From Hippopus hippopus (lineage: Eukaryota; Mollusca; Bivalvia; Cardiida; Cardiidae), in NCBI GenBank assembly GCA_946811185.2, contig OX328108.1, positions 37,136,493 to 37,200,492 on the forward strand: a DNA stretch of 64,000 nucleotides, read 5' to 3'. Under the pieces are notes generated by a model. The model had not been told where the DNA came from, made no database searches, and worked only from the letters and a program-made list of their open reading frames with translations. The position numbers and the translations under genes are program-made. Position 1 is the stretch's first letter. Each line of letters opens with the position of its first letter. Positions 32,763-46,200 of the stretch are shown piece by piece.

Positions 32763-35700
32763 ACTTTAAATATGCTAAGATGATCAATGTACAGTGTAGA
32801 AACCCCAGAAAAGAAGAAAATAATGTCACAAGTGGCCAAAAAAGACTGAAAACTCTTTCAGTAGCAACTGATTTCTATTGCATAAATCAAACAAAGGGAA
32901 CTAAATTTTATTATTATTTTTTTTTTTAATCTCTTTTTACCGTAACAAGAAACCCAGTTACGTTGACTACCGTCTCATACGTGCCAGTTACGCACCCGCG
33001 AAAACACGAAAAATCGACTTATGGCACATTCCATAGCAGACGACACCTCTTGCTTAAGTCAAATATAGGGAATTTTTTTTGTTCTTTTTTATCTTACTAG
33101 GGCCATTTTATTGGCATTGATACTTTGAATATGCTCAGATGATCAATGTACAGTGTAAAAACCCCAGAAGATAATGTCACAAGTGCCTAAAAAAGACTGA
33201 AAACTCTTTCAGTAGCAACTGATTTCTATTGCATAAATCAAACAAAGGGAACTAAATTTTTATTATTTTTTTTTTAATCTCTTTTTATACCGTGACAAGA
33301 AACCCAGTTACGTTGACTACCGTCTCATACGTGCCAGTTACGCACCCGTGAAAACACGAAAAATCGACTTACGGCACATTCCATAGCAGACGACACCTCT
33401 TGCTTAAGTCAAATATAGGGAATTTTTTTTGTTCTTTTTTATCTTACTAGGGCCATTTTATTGGCATTGATACTTTTAATATGCTCAGATGATCAATTTA
33501 CAGTGTAGAAACCCCAGAAAATAATGTCACAAGTGGCTGAAAAAGACTGAAAAGTCTTTCAGTAGCAACTGATTTCTATTGCATAAATCAAACAAAGGGA
33601 ACTAAATTTTATTATTATTTTTTTTAATCTCTTTTTACCGTAACAAGAAACCCAGTTACGTTGACTACCGTGTCATACGTGCCAGTTACGCACCCGCGAA
33701 AACACGAAAAATCGACTTACGGCACATTCCATAGCAGACGACACCTCTTGCTTAAGTCAAATATAGGGAATTTTTTTTGTTCTTTTTTATCTTACTAGGG
33801 CCATTTTATTGGCATTGATACTTTGAATATGCTCAGGTGATCAATGTACAGTGTAAAAACCCCAGAAGATAATGTCACAAGTGCCTAAAAAAGACTGAAA
33901 ACTCTTTCAGTAGCAACTGATTTCTATTGCATAAATCAAACAAAGGGAACTAAATTTTTATTATTATTTTTTTTAATCTCTTTTTACCGTAACAAGAAAC
34001 CCAGTTACGTTGACTACCGTGTCATACGTGCCAGTTACGCACCCGCGAAAACACGAAAAATCGACTTACGGCACATTCCATAGCAGACGACACCTCTTGC
34101 TTAAGTCAAATATAGGGAATTTTTTTTGTTCTTTTTTATCTTACTAGGGCCATTTTATTGGCATTGATACTTTGAATATGCTCAGATGATCAATGTACAG
34201 TGTAGAAACCCCAGAAGATAATGTCACAAGTGCCTAAAAAAGACTGAAAACTCTTTCAGTAGCAACTGATTTCTATTGCATAAATCAAACAAAGGGAACT
34301 AAATTTTCATTATTATTTTTTGTAATCTCTTTTTACCGTAACAAGAAACCCAGTTACGTTGACTACTCTCTCATACGTGCCAGTTACGCACCCGCGAAAA
34401 CACGAAAAATCGACTTACGGCACATTCCATAGCAGACGACACCTCTTGCTTAAGTCAAATATAGGGAATTTTTTTTGTTCTTTTTTATCTTACTAGGGCC
34501 ATTTTATTGGCATTGATACTTTGAATATGCTCAGATGATCAATTTACAGTGTAGAAACCCCAGAAAATAAGAAAATAATGTCACAAGTGGCTGAAAAAGA
34601 CTGAAAACTCTTTCAGTAGCAACTGATTTCTATTGCATAAATCAAACAAAGGGAACTAAATTTTATTATTTTTTTTTTTTATCTCCTTTTACCGTAACAA
34701 GAAACCCAGTTACGTTGACTACCGTCTCATACTTGCCAGTTATGCGCCCGCGAAAACATGAAAAATCGACTTACGGCACATTCCATGGCAGGTGACACCT
34801 CTTGCTTAAATCAAATATAGGGAATTTTTTTTTGTTCTTTTTTATCTTACTAGGGCCATTTTATTGGCATTGATACTTTGAATATGCTCAGATGATCAAT
34901 GTACAGTGTAAAAACCCCAGAAGATAATGTCACAAGTGCCTAAAAAAGACTGAAAACTCTTTCAGTAGCAACTGATTTCTATTGCATAAATTAAACAAAG
35001 GGAACTAAATTTTTACTTTTTTTGTAATCTCTTTTTACCGTAACAAGAAACCCAGTTACGTTGACTACTGTCTCATACGTGCCAGTTACGCACCCGCGAA
35101 AACACGAAAAATCGACTTACGGCACATTCCATAGCAGACGACACCTCTTGCTTCAGTCAATTATAGGGATTTTTGTTTCTTCTTTTTTATCTTACTAGGG
35201 CCATTTTATTGGCATTGATACTTTGAATATGCTCAGATGATCAATGTACAGTGTAGAAACCCCAGAAAATAAGAAAATAATGTCACAAGTGGCTGAAAAA
35301 GACTGAAAACTCTTTCAGTAGCAACTGATTTCTATTGCATAAATCAAACAAAGGACTCTAAATTTTATTATTATTTTTTTTTAATCTCTTTTTCCCATAA
35401 CAAGAAACCCAGTTACGTTGACTACCGTCTCATACGTGCCAGTTACGCACCCGCGAAAACACGAAAAATCGACTTACGGCACATTCCATAGCAGACGACA
35501 CCTCTTGCTTAAGTCAAATATAGGGAATTTTTTTTGTTCTTTTTTATCTTACTAGGGCCATTTTATTGGCATTGATACTTTGAATATGCTCAGATGATCA
35601 ATTTACAGTGTAGAAACCCCAGAAAATAATGTCACAAGTAGCTAAAAAAGACTGAAAACTCTTTCAGTAGCAACTGATTTCTATTGCATAAATCAAACAA

Positions 35701-38700
35701 AGGGAACTAAATTTTATTATTATTTTTTTTAATCTCTTTTTACCGTAACAAGAAACCCAGTTACGTTGACTACCATGTCATACGTGCCAGTTACGCACCC
35801 GCGAAAACATGAAAAATCGACTTACGGCACATTCCATAGCAGACGACACCTCTTGCTTAAGTCAAATATAGGGAATTTTTTTTGTTCTTTTTTATCTTAC
35901 TAGGGCCATTTTATTGGCATTGATACTTTAAATATGCTCAGATGATGAATGTACAGTGTAGAAACCCCAGAAGATAATGTTACAAGTGCCTAAAAAAGAC
36001 TGAAAACTCTTTCAGTAGCAACTGATTTCTATTGCATAAATCAAACAAAGGGAACTAAATTTTTATTATTATTTTTTGTAATCTCTTTTTACCGTAACAA
36101 GAAACCCAAATTACGTTGACTAATCTCTCATACGTGCCAGTTACGCACCCGCGAAAACACGAAGAATCGACTTACGGCACATTCCATAGCAGACGACACC
36201 TCTTGCTTAAGTCAAATATAGGGAATTTTTTTTGTTCTTTTTTTATCTTACTAGGGCCATTTTATTGGCATTGATACTTTGAATATGCTCAGATGATCAA
36301 TGTACAGTGTAGAAACCCCAGAAAATAAGAAAATAATGTCACAAGTGGCTGAAAAAGACTGAAAACTCTTTCAGTAGCAACTGATTTCTATTGCATAAAT
36401 CAAACAAAGGGAACTAAATTTTATTATTATTTTTTTTTTATCTCTTTTTACCGTAACAAGAAACCCAGTTACGTTGACTACCGTCTCATACGTGCCAGTT
36501 ACGCACCCGCGAAAACACGAAAAATCGACTTACGGCACATTCCATAGCAGACGACACCTCTTGCTTAAGTCAAATATAGGGAATTTTTTTTTGTTCTTTT
36601 TTATCTTACTAGGGCCATTTTATTGGCATTGATACTTTGAATATGCTCAGATGATCAATGTACAGTGTAAAAACCCCAGAAGATAATGTCACAAGTGGCT
36701 AAAAAAGACTGAAAACTCTTTCAGTAGCAACTGATTTCTATTGCATAAATCAAACAAAGGGAACTAAATTTTATTATTTTTTTAATCTCTTTTTACCGTA
36801 ACAAGAAACCCAGTTACGTTGACTACCGTCTCATACGTGCCAGTTATGCGCCCGCGAAAACATGAAAAATCGACTTACGGCACATTCCATAGTAGACGAC
36901 ACCTCTTGCTTAAATCAAATATAGGGAATTTTTTTTTGTTCTTTTTTATCTTACTAGGGCCATTGAAATGGCATTGATAGTTTGAATATGCTCAGATGAT
37001 CAATGTACAGTGTAGAAACCCCAGAAGATAATGTCACAAGTGCCTAAAAAAGACTGAAAACTCTTTCAGTAGCAACTGATTTCTATTGCATAAATCAAAC
37101 AAAGGGAACTAAATTTTTACTTTTTTTTTAATCTCTTTTTACCGTAACAAGAAACCCAGTTACGTTGACTACTCTCTCATACGTGCCAGTTAAGCACCCG
37201 CGAAAACACGAAAAATCGACTTACAGCACATTCCATAGCAGACGACACCTCTTGCTTAAGTCAAGTATAGGGATTTTTGTTTCTTCTTTTTTATCTTACT
37301 AGGGCCATTTTATTGGCATTGATACTTTGAATATGCTCAGATGATCAATGTACAGTGTAGAAACCCCAGAAAATAAGAAAATAATGTCACAAGTGGCTGA
37401 AAAAGACTGAAAACTCTTTCAGTAGCAACTGATTTCTATTGCATAAATCAAACAAAGGGAACTAAATTTTATTATTATTCTTTTTTAATCTCTTTTTACC
37501 GTAACAAGAAACCCAGTTACGTTGACTACCGTCTCATACGTGCCAGTTACGCACCCGCGAAAACACGAAAAATCGACTTACGGCACATTCCATAGCAGAC
37601 GACACCTCTTGCTTAAGTCAAATATAGGGAATTTTTTTTGTTCTTTTTTATCTTACTAGGGCCATTTTATTGGCATTGATACTTTGAATATGCTCAGATG
37701 ATCAATTTACAGTGTAGAAACCCCAGAAAATAATGTCACAAGTGGCTAAAAAAGACTGAAAACTCTTTCAGTAGCAACTGATTTCTATTGCATAAATCAA
37801 ACAAAGGGAACTAAATTTTTATTATTTTTTTTTTAATCTCTTTTTATACCGTGACAAGAAACCCAGTTACGTTGACTACCGTCTCATACGTGCCAGTTAC
37901 CCACCCGCGAAAACACGAAAAATCGACTTACGGCACATTCCATAGCAGACGACACCTCTTGCTTAAGTCAAATATAGGGAATTTTTTTTGTTCTTTTTTA
38001 TCTTACTAGGGCCATTTTACTGGCATTGATACTTTGAATATGCTCAGATGATCAATGTACAGTGTAAAAACCCCAGAAGATAATGTCACAAGTGGCTGAA
38101 AAAGACTGAAAACTCTTTCAGTAGCAACTGATTTCTATTGCATAAATCAAACAAAGGGAACTAAATTTTTATTATTTTTTTTTTAATCTCTTTTTATACC
38201 GTGACAAGAAACCCAGTTACGTTGACTACCGTCTCATACGTGCCAGTTACGCACCCGCAAAAACACGAAAAATCGACTTACGGCACATTCCATAGCAGAC
38301 GACACCTCTTGCTTCAGTCAAATATAGGGAATTTTTTTTGTTCTTTTTTATCTTACTAGGGCCATTTTATTGGCATTGATACTTTGAATATGCTCAGATG
38401 ATCAATGTACAGTGTAAAAACCCCAGAAGATAATGTCACAAGTGGCTAAAAAAGACTGAAAACTCTTTCAGTAGCAACTGATTTCTATTGCATAAATCAA
38501 ACAAAGGGAACTAAATTTTATTATTTTTTTAATCTCTTTTTACCGTAACAAGAAACCCAGTTACGTTGACTACCGTCTCATACGTGCCAGTTATGCGCCC
38601 GCGAAAACATGAAAAATCGACTTACGGCACATTCCATAGTAGACGACACCTCTTGCTTAAATCAAATATAGGGAATTTTTTTTTGTTCTTTTTTATCTTA

Positions 38701-38895
38701 CTAGGGCCATTGAAATGGCATTGATAGTTTGAATATGCTCAGATGATCAATGTACAGTGTAGAAACCCCAGAAGATAATGTCACAAGTGCCTAAAAAAGA
38801 CTGAAAACTCTTTCAGTAGCAACTGATTTCTATTGCATAAATCAAACAAAGGGAACTAAATTTTTATTATTTTTTTTTTAATCTCTTTTTATACC
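32763..38895 (+). repeat. Monomer array 8, 17 monomers
   Basis: Full monomers from 32942 to 38896 (5,954 bp). Contains the marker cassette described for array 5 at about 34.7-36.2 kb, here with CCATGGCAGGTGAC and TTTCCCATAAC, and an insertion variant GAAACCCAAATTACG near 36102. An orphan edge monomer sits at 36798-37143. The last roughly 2 kb matches the end of array 10 at an offset of 16,260 bp (for example GTTACCCACCCGCG and CACCCGCAAAAACACG). I infer array 8 is close to the ancestor from which the 36-monomer array 10 expanded. Confidence 0.93.
36798..37143 (+). repeat. Orphan block-edge monomer (array 8)
   Basis: Edge-type variants TATGCGCC, CATGAA, TTAAATCAAATA and CCATTGAAATGGCATTGATAG, with GTAGACGAC as in the edge monomer before block 9. 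Followed by a monomer with AAATTTTTACTTTTTTTTT and ACTCTCTC, not by a block. Confidence 0.75.
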
Positions 38896-40066
38896 GTGAC
38901 AAGAAATCCAGTTGCGTTGACTACCGTCCCATACGTGCCAGTTATGCACCCGCGAAAACATGAAAAATCGACTTACGGCACATTCCATAGCAGACGACAC
39001 CTGTTGCCTAAGTCAAATATAGGGAAATTTTTTTTTTCGTTTTCTCTTACTAGGGCCATTGAATTGGTTACGATGACTATCGCACCCATACGTGACCGTT
39101 ACGTGCTGTGCATAAAATCATAAAATCAACTAGGACACTTTCGGAGGCAACTGATACCTGTTGCACAAATCAAAGAAAGGTAAACCAAATTCGTTTTCTT
39201 ACCAAGGTCATGAAAAACATTGAACCAATTTTGGTGACCGTGTGAGTCATAAGTCGATTTTATGTTTAACCGCTGCGCAAAAACATTGATTCAGAAGCAA
39301 CGGGTTGCTGTTGCATAAACTTTTTCCAATAAGAAATCTTGTTCTTGTTTGAAGAATTTAGAAATAGGCCAATGAAATACAATAAGATATAAGAATGACT
39401 AATAATAAAAATAGGTAAAATAGATAAAATGGCAAAGTTAGGGATTCAACCTTTGACCATCAGGACCCAAAAAAGGTCTTGGTGCAGGGGTCAAACCCTC
39501 TTTGCGATTGAATAGGCTCAAATGACCCGAAGATTTAACATAGATATACAGAGATTTCCCCCCCTTCCAATCTGCCAATCAAATCTCAGGCCTCTATTAA
39601 ATTATCCAATCACAGAAGCTTTTAGAAAATCAAAATGGCGTCCAATCAGCCAATCAAATCTCATCCCTCTCTCCAAATTATCCAATCAGAAAAGCTTTGA
39701 GAAATTCAATATTGCGCCCAATCAGCCAATCAAATTGCAGACACACCCACAGAATCATCCAATCAGAAAGCTTTGAGCCATTTGAAATGGCCCCCGAAAA
39801 TATCGATAGAAAACAGTGAACAAGAATCGGCATAAAAGTGGATTTTAAGTCTTCTTTGAAGGCTGTTATGCAGTCCTTGGCAAACTGCCAGGCATGCACC
39901 CTCCACACATGCCAGATTTCACTGAAAATGGGCGAAAATTTAAGAAAACAGGGTGACAGAAGACCTTGTTTTGGTGCCTTCTAGCACCTTGCAAGAGTGA
40001 CTTCCCCTGATCTCTTGATTCGATTTGCTTTTCTAATTCAGGCCAACTGCCATACTGTACATTGAT
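38896..40066 (+). repeat. CCAAT block 9 (3 units)
   Basis: Private variants: GTTATGCACCCGCG near 38941 (edge half) and ATGGCCCCCGAAAAT near 39786, which disrupts the ATGGCGCC motif seen in all other blocks. C tract of 7. Confidence 0.95.
39567..39867 (+). promoter_or_regulatory. Putative promoter, 9 CCAAT boxes, ATGGCGCC mutated (block 9)
   Basis: Three units. The YY1/E2F-like ATGGCGCC reads ATGGCCCC here, so this is a natural variant for testing that motif. Other motifs are intact. Confidence 0.4.
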
Positions 40067-41286
40067 ACTTTAAATATGCTAAGATGATCAATGTACAGTG
40101 TAGAAACCCCAGAAAAGAAGAAAATAATGTCACAAGTGGCCAAAAAAGACTGAAAACTCTTTCAGTAGCAACTGATTTCTATTGCATAAATCAAACAAAG
40201 GGAACTAAATTTTATTATTATTTTTTTTAATCTCTTTTTACCGTAACAAGAAACCCTGTTACGTTGACTACTGTCTCATACGTGCCAGTTACGCACCCGC
40301 GAAAACACGAAAAATCGACTTACGGCACATTCCATAGCAGACGACACCTCTTGCTTAAGTCAAATATAGGGAATTTTTTTTGTTCTTTTTTATCTTACTA
40401 GGGCCATTTTATTGGCATTGATAATTTGAATATGCTCAGATGATCAATTTACAGTGTAGAAACCCCAGAAAATAATGTCACAAGTGGCTGAAAAAGACTG
40501 AAAACTCTTTCAGTAGCAACTGATTTCTATTGCATAAATCAAACAAAGGGAACTAAATTTTATTATTATTTTTTTTAATCTCTTTTTACCGTAACAAGAA
40601 ACCCAGTTACGTTGACTACCGTCTCATACGTGCCAGTTACGCACCCGCGAAAACACGAAAAATCGACTTACGGCACATTCCATAGCAGACGACACCTCTT
40701 GCTTAAGTCAAATATAGGGAATTTTTTTTGTTCTTTTTTATCTTACTAGGGCCATTTTATTGGCATTGATACTTTGAATATGCTCAGATGATCAATGTAC
40801 AGTGTAAAAACCCCAGAAGATAATGTCACAAGTGGCTAAAAAAGACTGAAAACTCTTTCAGTAGCAACTGATTTCTATTGCATAAATCAAACAAAGGGAA
40901 CTAAATTTTATTATTTTTTTAATCTCTTTTTACCGTAACAAGAAACCCAGTTACGTTGACTACCGTCTCATACGTGCCAGTTATGCGCCCGCGAAAACAT
41001 GAAAAATCGACTTACGGCACATTCCATAGCAGACGACACCTCTTGCTTAAATCAAATATAGGGAATTTTTTTTTGTTCTTTTTTATCTTACTAGGGCCAT
41101 TGAAATGGCATTGATACTTTGAATATGCTCAGATGATCAATGTACAGTGTAGAAACCCCAGAAGATAATGTCACAAGTGCCTAAAAAAGACTGAAAACTC
41201 TTTCAGTAGCAACTGATTTCTATTGCATAAATCAAACAAAGGGAACTAAATTTTTATTATTTTTTTTTTTAATCTCTTTTTATACC
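40067..41286 (+). repeat. Monomer array 9, 3 monomers
   Basis: Full monomers from 40243 to 41287 (1,044 bp), almost the same as array 4. The first monomer has GAAACCCTGTTACG, shared with arrays 6 and 7, and a private GATAATTTG near 40421. Confidence 0.94.
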
Positions 41287-42384
41287 GTGACAAGAAATCC
41301 AGTTGCGTTGACTACCGTCCCATACGTGCCAGTTATGCGCCCGCGAAAACATGAAAAATCGACTTACGGCACATTCCATAGCAGACGACACCTGTTGCCT
41401 AAGTCAAATATAGGGAAATTTTTTTTTTCGTTTTTCTCTTACTAGGGCCATTGAATTGGTTACGATGACTATCGCACCCATACGTGACCGTTACGTGCTG
41501 TGCATAAAATCATAAAATCAACTAGGACACTTTCGGAGGCAACTGATACCTGTTGCACAAATCAAAGAAAGGTAAACCAAATTCGTTTTCTTACCAAGGT
41601 CATGAAAAACATTGAACCAATTTTGGTGACCATGTGAGTCATAAGTCGATTTTATGTTTAACCGCTGCGCAAAAACATTGATTCAGAAGCAACGGGTTGC
41701 TGTTGCATAAACTTTTTCCAATAAGAAATCTTGTTCTTGTTTGAAGAATTTAGAAATAGGCCAATGAAATACAATAAGATGTAAGAATGACTAATAATAA
41801 AAATAGGTAAAATAGGTAAAATGACAAAGTTAGGGATTCAACCTTTGACCATCAGGACCCAAAAAAGTTCTTGGTGCAGGGGTCAAACCCTCTTTGCGAT
41901 TGAATAGGCTCAAATGACCCGAAGATTTAACATAGATATACAGAGATTTCCCCCCCCTTCCAATCTGCCAATCAAATCTCATCCCTCTCTCCAAATTATC
42001 CAATCAGAAAAGCTTTGAGAAATTCAATATTGCGCCCAATCAGCCAATCAAATTGCAGACACACCCACAGAATCATCCAATCAGAAAGCTTTGAGCCATT
42101 TGAAATGGCGCCCGAAAATATCGATAGAAAACAGTGAACAAGAATCGGCATAAAAGTGGATTTTAAGTCTTCTTTGAAGGCTGTTATGCAGTCCTTGGCA
42201 AACTGCCAGGCATGCACCCTCCACACATGCCAGATTTCACTGAAAATGGGCGAAAATTTAAGAAAACAGGGTGACAGAAGACCTTGTTTTGGTGCCTTCT
42301 AGCACCTTGCAAGAGTGACTTCCCCTGATCTCTTGATTCGATTTGCTTTTCTAATTCAGGCCAACTGCCATACTGTACATTGAT
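41287..42384 (+). repeat. CCAAT block 10 (2 units), short-block subfamily
   Basis: Third member of the short subfamily: extra T in CGTTTTTCTC, AAGATGTAAG and AATAGGTAAAATGACAAAG. Private: GACCATGTGAG near 41629 and AAAAAAGTTCTTGG near 41862, which breaks one arm base of the nested GACC/GGTC pair. Confidence 0.95.
41960..42185 (+). promoter_or_regulatory. Putative promoter, 6 CCAAT boxes (block 10)
   Basis: Two units with the fused first unit. Downstream motifs intact. It precedes the longest monomer array. Confidence 0.4.
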
Positions 42385-42914
42385 ACTTTAAATATGCTAA
42401 GATGATCAATGTACAGTGTAGAAACCCCAGAAAAGAAGAAAATAATGTCACAAGTGGCTGAAAAAGACTGAAAACTCTTTCAGTAGCAACTGATTTCTAT
42501 TGCATAAATCAAACAAAGGGAACTAAATTTTATTATTATTTTTTTTTTTAATCTCTTTTTACCGTAACAAGAAACCAAGTTACGTTGACTACCGTCTCAT
42601 ACGTGCCAGTTACGCACCCGCGAAAACACGAAAAATCGACTTATGGCACATTCCATAGCAGACGACACCTCTTGCTTAAGTCAAATATAGGGAATTTTTT
42701 TTGTTCTTTTTTATCTTACTAGGGCCATTTTATTGGCATTGATACTTTGAATATGCTCAGATGATCAATGTACAGTGTAAAAACCCCAGAAGATAATGTC
42801 ACAAGTGCCTAAAAAAGACTGAAAACTCTTTCAGTAGCAACTGATTTCTATTGCATAAATCAAACAAAGGGAACTAAATTTTTATTATTTTTTTTTTTAA
42901 TCTCTTTTTATACC

Positions 42915-43260
42915 GTGACAAGAAACCCAGTTACGTTGACTACCGTCTCATACGTGCCAGTTATGCGCCCGCGAAAACATGAAAAATCGACTTACGGCAC
43001 ATTCCATAGCAGACGACACCTCTTGCTTAAATGAAATATAGGGAATTTTTTTTTGTTCTTTTTTATCTTACTAGGGCCATTGAAATGGCATTGATAGTTT
43101 GAATATGCTCAGATGATCAATGTACAGTGTAGAAACCCCAGAAGATAATGTCACAAGTGCCTAAAAAAGACTGAAAACTCTTTCAGTAGCAACTGATTTC
43201 TATTGCATAAATCAAACAAAGAGAACTAAATTTTTACTTTTTTTTTAATCTCTTTTTACC
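42915..43260 (+). repeat. Orphan block-edge monomer (array 10, first)
   Basis: Edge-type variants plus the private TTAAATGAAATATAG. Starts with the TA-insertion front (TATACCGTGAC), unlike the next two copies that start with ACCGTAAC, so its front half comes from another monomer type. Not followed by a block. Confidence 0.72.
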
Positions 43261-46200
43261 GTAACAAGAAACCCAGTTACGTTGACTACTCTCTCATACG
43301 TGCCAGTTACGCACCCGCGAAAACACGAAAAATCGACTTACAGCACATTCCATAGCAGACGACACCTCTTGCTTAAGTCAAGTATAGGGATTTTTGTTTC
43401 TTCTTTTTTATCTTACTAGGGCCATTTTATTGGCATTGATACTTTGAATATGCTCAGATGATCAATGTACAGTGTAGAAACCCCAGAAAATAAGAAAATA
43501 ATGTCACAAGTGGCTGAAAAAGACTGAAAACTCTTTCAGTAGCAACTGATTTCTATTGCATAAATCAAACAAAGGGAACTAAATTTTATTATTATTCTTT
43601 TTTAATCTCTTTTTACCGTAACAAGAAACCCAGTTACGTTGACTACCGTCTCATACGTGCCAGTTACGCACCCGCGAAAACACGAAAAATCGACTTACGG
43701 CACATTCCATAGCAGACGACACCTCTTGCTTAAGTCAAATATAGGGAATTTTTTTTGTTCTTTTTTATCTTACTAGGGCCATTTTATTGGCATTGATACT
43801 TTGAATATGCTCAGATGATCAATTTACAGTGTAGAAACCCCAGAAAATAATGTCACAAGTGGCTAAAAAAGACTGAAAACTCTTTCAGTAGCAACTGATT
43901 TCTATTGCATAAATCAAACAAAGGGAACTAAATTTTTATTATTTTTTTTTTAATCTCTTTTTATACCGTGACAAGAAACCCAGTTACGTTGACTACCGTC
44001 TCATACGTGCCAGTTACCCACCCGCGAAAACACGAAAAATCGACTTACGGCACATTCCATAGCAGACGACACCTCTTGCTTAAGTCAAATATAGGGAATT
44101 TTTTTTGTTCTTTTTTATCTTACTAGGGCCATTTTACTGGCATTGATACTTTGAATATGCTCAGATGATCAATGTACAGTGTAAAAACCCCAGAAGATAA
44201 TGTCACAAGTGGCTGAAAAAGACTGAAAACTCTTTCAGTAGCAACTGATTTCTATTGCATAAATCAAACAAAGGGAACTAAATTTTATTATTATTTTTTT
44301 TTAATCTCTTTTTACCGTAACAAGAAACCCAGTTACGTTGACTACCGTGTCATACGTGCCAGTTACGCACCCGCGAAAACACGAAAAATCGACTTACGGC
44401 ACATTCCATAGCAGACGACACCTCTTGCTTAAGTCAAATATAGGGAATTTTTTTTGTTCTTTTTTATCTTACTAGGGCCATTTTATTGGCATTGATACTT
44501 TGAATATGCTCAGGTGATCAATGTACAGTGTAACAACCCCAGAAGATAATGTCACAAGTGCCTAAAAAAGACTGAAAACTCTTTCAGTAGCAACTGATTT
44601 CTATTGCATAAATCAAACAAAGGGAACTAAATTTTTATTATTATTTTTTTTAATCTCTTTTTACCGTAACAAGAAACCCAGTTACGTTGACTACCGTCTC
44701 ATACGTGCCAGTTACGCACCCGCGAAAACACGAAAAATCGACTTACGGCACATTCCATAGCAGACGACACCTCTTGCTTAAGTCAAATATAGGGAATTTT
44801 TTTTGTTCTTTTTTATCTTACTAGGGCCATTTTATTGGCATTGATACTTTAAATATGCTCAGATGATCAATGTACAGTGTAGAAACCCCAGAAGATAATG
44901 TCACAAGTGCCTAAAAAAGACTGAAAACTCTTTCAGTAGCAACTGATTTCTATTGCATAAATCAAACAAAGGGAACTAAATTTTCATTATTATTTTTTTT
45001 AATCTCTTTTTACCGTAACAAGAAACCCAGTTACGTTGACTACTCTCTCATACGTGCCAGTTACGCACCCGCGAAAACACGAAAAATCGACTTACGGCAC
45101 ATTCCATAGCAGACGACACCTCTTGCTTAAGTCAAATATAGGGAATTTTTTTTGTTCTTTTTTATCTTACTAGGGCCATTTTATTGGCATTGATACTTTG
45201 AATATGCTCAGATGATCAATTTACAGTGTAGAAACCCCAGAAAATAAGAAAATAATGTCACAAGTGGCTGAAAAAGACTGAAAACTCTTTCAGTAGCAAC
45301 TGATTTCTATTGCATAAATCAAACAAAGGGAACTAAATTTTATTATTTTTTTTTTTTATCTCCTTTTACCGTAACAAGAAACCCAGTTACGTTGACTACC
45401 GTCTCATACGTGCCAGTTACGCACTCGCGAAAACACGAAAAATCGACTTACGGCACATTCCATAGCAGACGACATCTCTTGCTTAAGTCAAATATAGGGA
45501 ATTTTTTTTGTTCTTTTTTATCTTACTAGGGCCATTTTATTGGCATTGATACTTTGAATATGCTCAGATGATCAATGTACAGTGTAAAAACCCCAGAAGA
45601 TAATGTCACAAGTGGCTAAAAAAGACTGAAAACTCTTTCAGTAGCAACTGATTTCTATTGCATAAATCAAACAAAGGGAACTAAATTTTATTATTTTTTT
45701 AATCTCTTTTTACCGTAACAAGAAACCTAGTTACGTTGACTACCGTCTCATACGTGCCAGTTATGCGCCCGCGAAAACATGAAAAATCGACTTACGGCAC
45801 ATTCCATGGCAGATGACACCTCTTGCTTAAATCAAATATAGGGAATTTTTTTTTGTTCTTTTTTATCTTACTAGGGCCATTTTATTGGCATTGATACTTT
45901 GAATATGCTCAGATGATCAATGTACAGTGTAAAAACCCCAGAAGATAATGTCACAAGTGCCTAAAAAAGACTGAAAACTCTTTCAGTAGCAACTGATTTC
46001 TATTGCATAAATCAAACAAAGGGAACTAAATTTTTACTTTTTTTGTAATCTCTTTTTACCGTAACAAGAAACCCAGTTACGTTGACTACTCTCTCATACG
46101 TGCCAGTTACGCACCCGCGAAAACACGAAAAATCGACTTACGGCACATTCCATAGCAGACGACACCTCTTGCTTAAGTCAAGTATAGGGATTTTTGTTTC

